The notes beneath the pieces are model-generated. The model ran no database searches and was not told the DNA's origin. It saw only the letters and a program-made list of their open reading frames with translations. From positions 579,201 through 643,200 of the forward strand of contig NW_027476165.1 of NCBI RefSeq assembly GCF_051020955.1: a stretch of DNA of 64,000 bases, in the 5' to 3' direction. This DNA is from Megalopta genalis (taxonomy: Eukaryota; Arthropoda; Insecta; Hymenoptera; Halictidae). The stretch's first letter is position 1; each line of letters opens with the position of its first letter. A program made the position numbers and the translations under genes. Shown here one piece after another: positions 62,001-64,000 of this stretch.

Positions 62001-64000
62001 CAGTTGAAGCTAAATCATGTTTATCACAAGTATCTGAATCTAAACCATCTGTTTCGCATGAATATTAAGCAGAACCATGTGTTTCTCATGAATTTGAAAC
62101 TATATCATGTGTTTCGCATGGATTTGAAGCTAACTCGTTTGTTTCGCACGCAGTTGACGCTAAATCGTGTATATCACGATTATTTGAAGCTATTCCATTT
62201 GATTCGCATGGATTTGAAACTAAGCCTTCTGCTTCGCATTGAGTTGAAGCTGAAACATGCATTTCGCATGGATTTGAAGCTAACTCGTTTTTTCGCCTGC
62301 ATTTGGAGCTATATCACTTATATTCGCAAGTATTTGAAGGTCAATCATTCGTTTCGCATGGGTTTGAAGCTAAGCCTTCTACTTCGGATGGATTTGAAGC
62401 TAAATCATGCGTTTCGCTTGGATTTAAAACTAACTTGTTTGTTTCGCATGCAGTTGAAACTAAATCATGTATATCACAAGTATTTGAAGCAAAACCATTT
62501 GTTTCGCATGAATATTAAGCTGAACCATGTGTTTCGAATGAATTTGAATCGAAATCATGTGTTTCGTATGGATTTTAATCTAACTGGCTTGTTTCGCATG
62601 CAGTTGAATCTAAATCACGCATATCACAAGTATTAGAAGCTAAACCATTTGTTTCGCATGGATTCGAAGATCAGACTTCTGCTTCGCATTGATTTGAAGC
62701 TAAATCATGTGTTTCGCATGGATTTGAAGCTTACTCATTTGATTTGCATGCATTTGAAGCTGAATCATGTATATCACAATTATTTGAAGCTAAACCATCG
62801 GTTTCGTGTGGATTCGAAGGTAAGCCTTCTACTTCGCATTGAATTGAAGCTAAATCATGTGTTTTGAATGGATTTGAAGCTAAACTCCATTCGTTTGTTT
62901 CGCATCCATTTGAAGCTACATCATGTATATCACATATAATTGAAGCTAAACCATCTGTTTCGTGTGGATTCGAAGGTAAGCCTTCTACTTCGCATTGATT
63001 TGAGCTAAATCATTTTTTTCGCTTGCGTTTGAAGCTAACTCGCATGCTTCGCATGCAGTGGAAGCTAAATTATGTATATCACAAGTATTTGAAGCTGAAC
63101 CATTTGCTTCGCATGAATATTAAGCTAAATCACGTGTTTCGCACGGATTTGAAACTAACACGGTTGTTTCGCCTGCATTTGAATCTAAATCATGTATATC
63201 ACAAGTATTTGAACCTAAACCATTTGTTTGCATGGATTCGTAGACAAGCCTTCTACTTCGCATTGATTTGAAGCTAAATCATGTGTATCGCATGGATTTG
63301 AAGCTAAATCATGTGTTTCCCTTGGATTTGAAGCTAACTCGTAAGTTTCGCATGAAGTTGAAGCCAAATCATGTATAAAATAAGTATTTCAAGCTAAATC
63401 ATTTGTTTCGCATGGATTTCAAGTTGACTCGTTTGTTTCGCATGGATTTGAAGCTAAGCCTTCTACTTCGCATTGATTTGAAGCTAAATCATGTATTTCG
63501 CATGAATTTGAAGCTAACTGTTTGTTCCGCCTGCATTTGAAGCTATATCACTTATATCGCAAGTATTTGAAGATAAATCATTTGTTTCGCATGGATTTGA
63601 AGCTAAGCCTTCTACTTCGCATTGATTTGAAGCTGAATCATGTGTTTCGCATGGATTTGAAGCTAACTCGTTTGTTTCGCTTGCTGTTGAAGCTAAATCA
63701 AGTATGTCACAAGTATTTGAATCTAAACCATTTGTTTCGCATGGATTTGAAGCTAAGCCTTCTAGTTCGCATTGATTTGAATCTGAATCATGTGTTTCGC
63801 TTAGATTTGAAGATAACTCGTTGGTTTTGCATGCAGTTGAAGCAAAATCACGCATATCACAAGTATTTGAAGCAACCATTTGATTCGCATGGATTCGAAG
63901 ATCAGCCTTCTACATCGCATTGATTTGAAGCTAAATCATGAGTTTCGCATGGATTTGCAGCTAAGTCATGTGTTTTGAATGGATTTGAAGTTAACTCGTT
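59069..64000. repeat. 6049-bp tandem duplication, copy 2 (cut by the window edge)
   Basis: About 4.9 kb of this copy is visible. I noticed only two differences from copy 1: GCCTTCTGCTTCG near 62222, where copy 1 has GCCTACTGC, and a 2-bp loss near 63871 (TTTGAAGCAACC, where copy 1 has TTTGAAGCTAAACC). Such near-identity in a fast-changing satellite means a very recent duplication or an assembly artefact. Confidence 0.92.
59775..60707 (-). other. Longest reverse-strand open frame (310 codons), judged non-coding
   Basis: This frame and its duplicate at 53726-54658 read as decapeptides, one per monomer: ASNPCETHDL, ASNQCEVEGL, ASNPCETNGL, ASNTCDIHDL and ASTACETNEL. Cysteine recurs every ten residues and the product is hydrophilic. 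I know of no family with this pattern. Elsewhere in the window the same frame is stopped again and again: GAATATTAAGC gives TAA, GTTTAGCATGC gives TAA, and GAAGCTTAATC gives TAA. The 31-bp monomers also shift it. I infer a repeat by-product, while noting it looks more protein-like than the + strand frame. Confidence 0.7.

Larger units (their letters stand above)
1..64000. repeat. Satellite array of a 30-bp monomer filling the whole window
   Basis: Every part of the window can be read as consecutive monomers of about 30 bp starting TTTGAAGCTAA and ending near TTTCGCATGGA. Most monomers are exactly 30 bp; 29-bp and 31-bp forms also occur. The array keeps one orientation throughout, and I saw no inverted segment. 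A consensus copy has 11 G or C in 30. No unique spacer longer than a monomer is visible, except a disturbed patch near 27935-28075. Long one-orientation tandem arrays with nested periods are typical of eukaryotic satellite DNA. I do not recognise the family or the organism. The array runs off both ends of the window, so its true size is unknown. Confidence 0.97.

Noticed and set aside
1..64000. CRISPR array, suggested by a regular repeat of about 30 bp
   Set aside because: The repeats abut with no unique spacers, every interval is another diverged monomer, the array is far too long and no cas-like gene is present.
1..64000. Inverted repeats or a strand switch in the array
   Set aside because: The left box reads in the same direction throughout; I found no block in reverse orientation by reading. 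A computed dot-plot on both strands would settle it.

Overview
The whole 64 kb window is tandemly repeated DNA. From the first base to the last it is built from diverged copies of one AT-rich monomer of about 30 bp (roughly 37% GC in a consensus copy). I see no unique sequence long enough to hold a gene, no tRNA or rRNA, no recognisable transposon, no CRISPR array (the repeats abut with no spacers) and no credible protein-coding gene. This is the signature of a eukaryotic satellite array, of the kind found in centromeric, pericentromeric, subtelomeric or other heterochromatic blocks. A prokaryotic or viral origin is very unlikely. I do not recognise the satellite family, so I cannot name the organism.

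Organisation is nested. (1) The 30-bp monomer has a conserved left box TTTGAAGCTAA, a variable middle of about 8-10 bp and a conserved right box TTTCGCATGG. (2) Five monomer types, called A-B-C-D-E here, follow each other in fixed order to make a 150-bp higher-order repeat; 4820-4969 is a clean example. (3) Groups of 150-bp repeats were amplified again as large blocks: a duplicated block at 2161-3345 and 4861-6087; units of about 2852 bp at 10519-22615 with a truncated copy before them; units of 2942 and 3092 bp at 36328-41990; units of 1052 bp at 48295-51985; and a 6049-bp tandem duplication from about 53020 to the window end. Most block periods are close to multiples of 30 or 150 bp, as expected for in-register unequal exchange.

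Layout: 1-9215 is an older, more divergent domain. 9216-22615 is the homogeneous 2852-bp domain. 22616-36327 is a mosaic of segments shared with other parts of the window, with a damaged non-satellite patch at 27935-28075. 36328-44338 is the 2942/3092-bp domain and its partial copies. 44339-47717 is divergent. 47718-51985 is the 1052-bp domain. 51986-53019 is a short mosaic. 53020-64000 is the nearly identical 6049-bp duplication, cut by the window edge.

Two reading frames of the monomer, one per strand, lack stop codons because 30 is a multiple of 3. Long open frames (up to 453 codons on + and 310 on -) therefore appear throughout. Both are repeatedly broken by stops and by 1-bp length variants that were themselves amplified, so I treat them as by-products of the repeat. 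The reverse-strand frame does read as an orderly cysteine decapeptide and is listed as a finding worth one test. No genes act together here; the interest lies in the array architecture and the visible recombination breakpoints.
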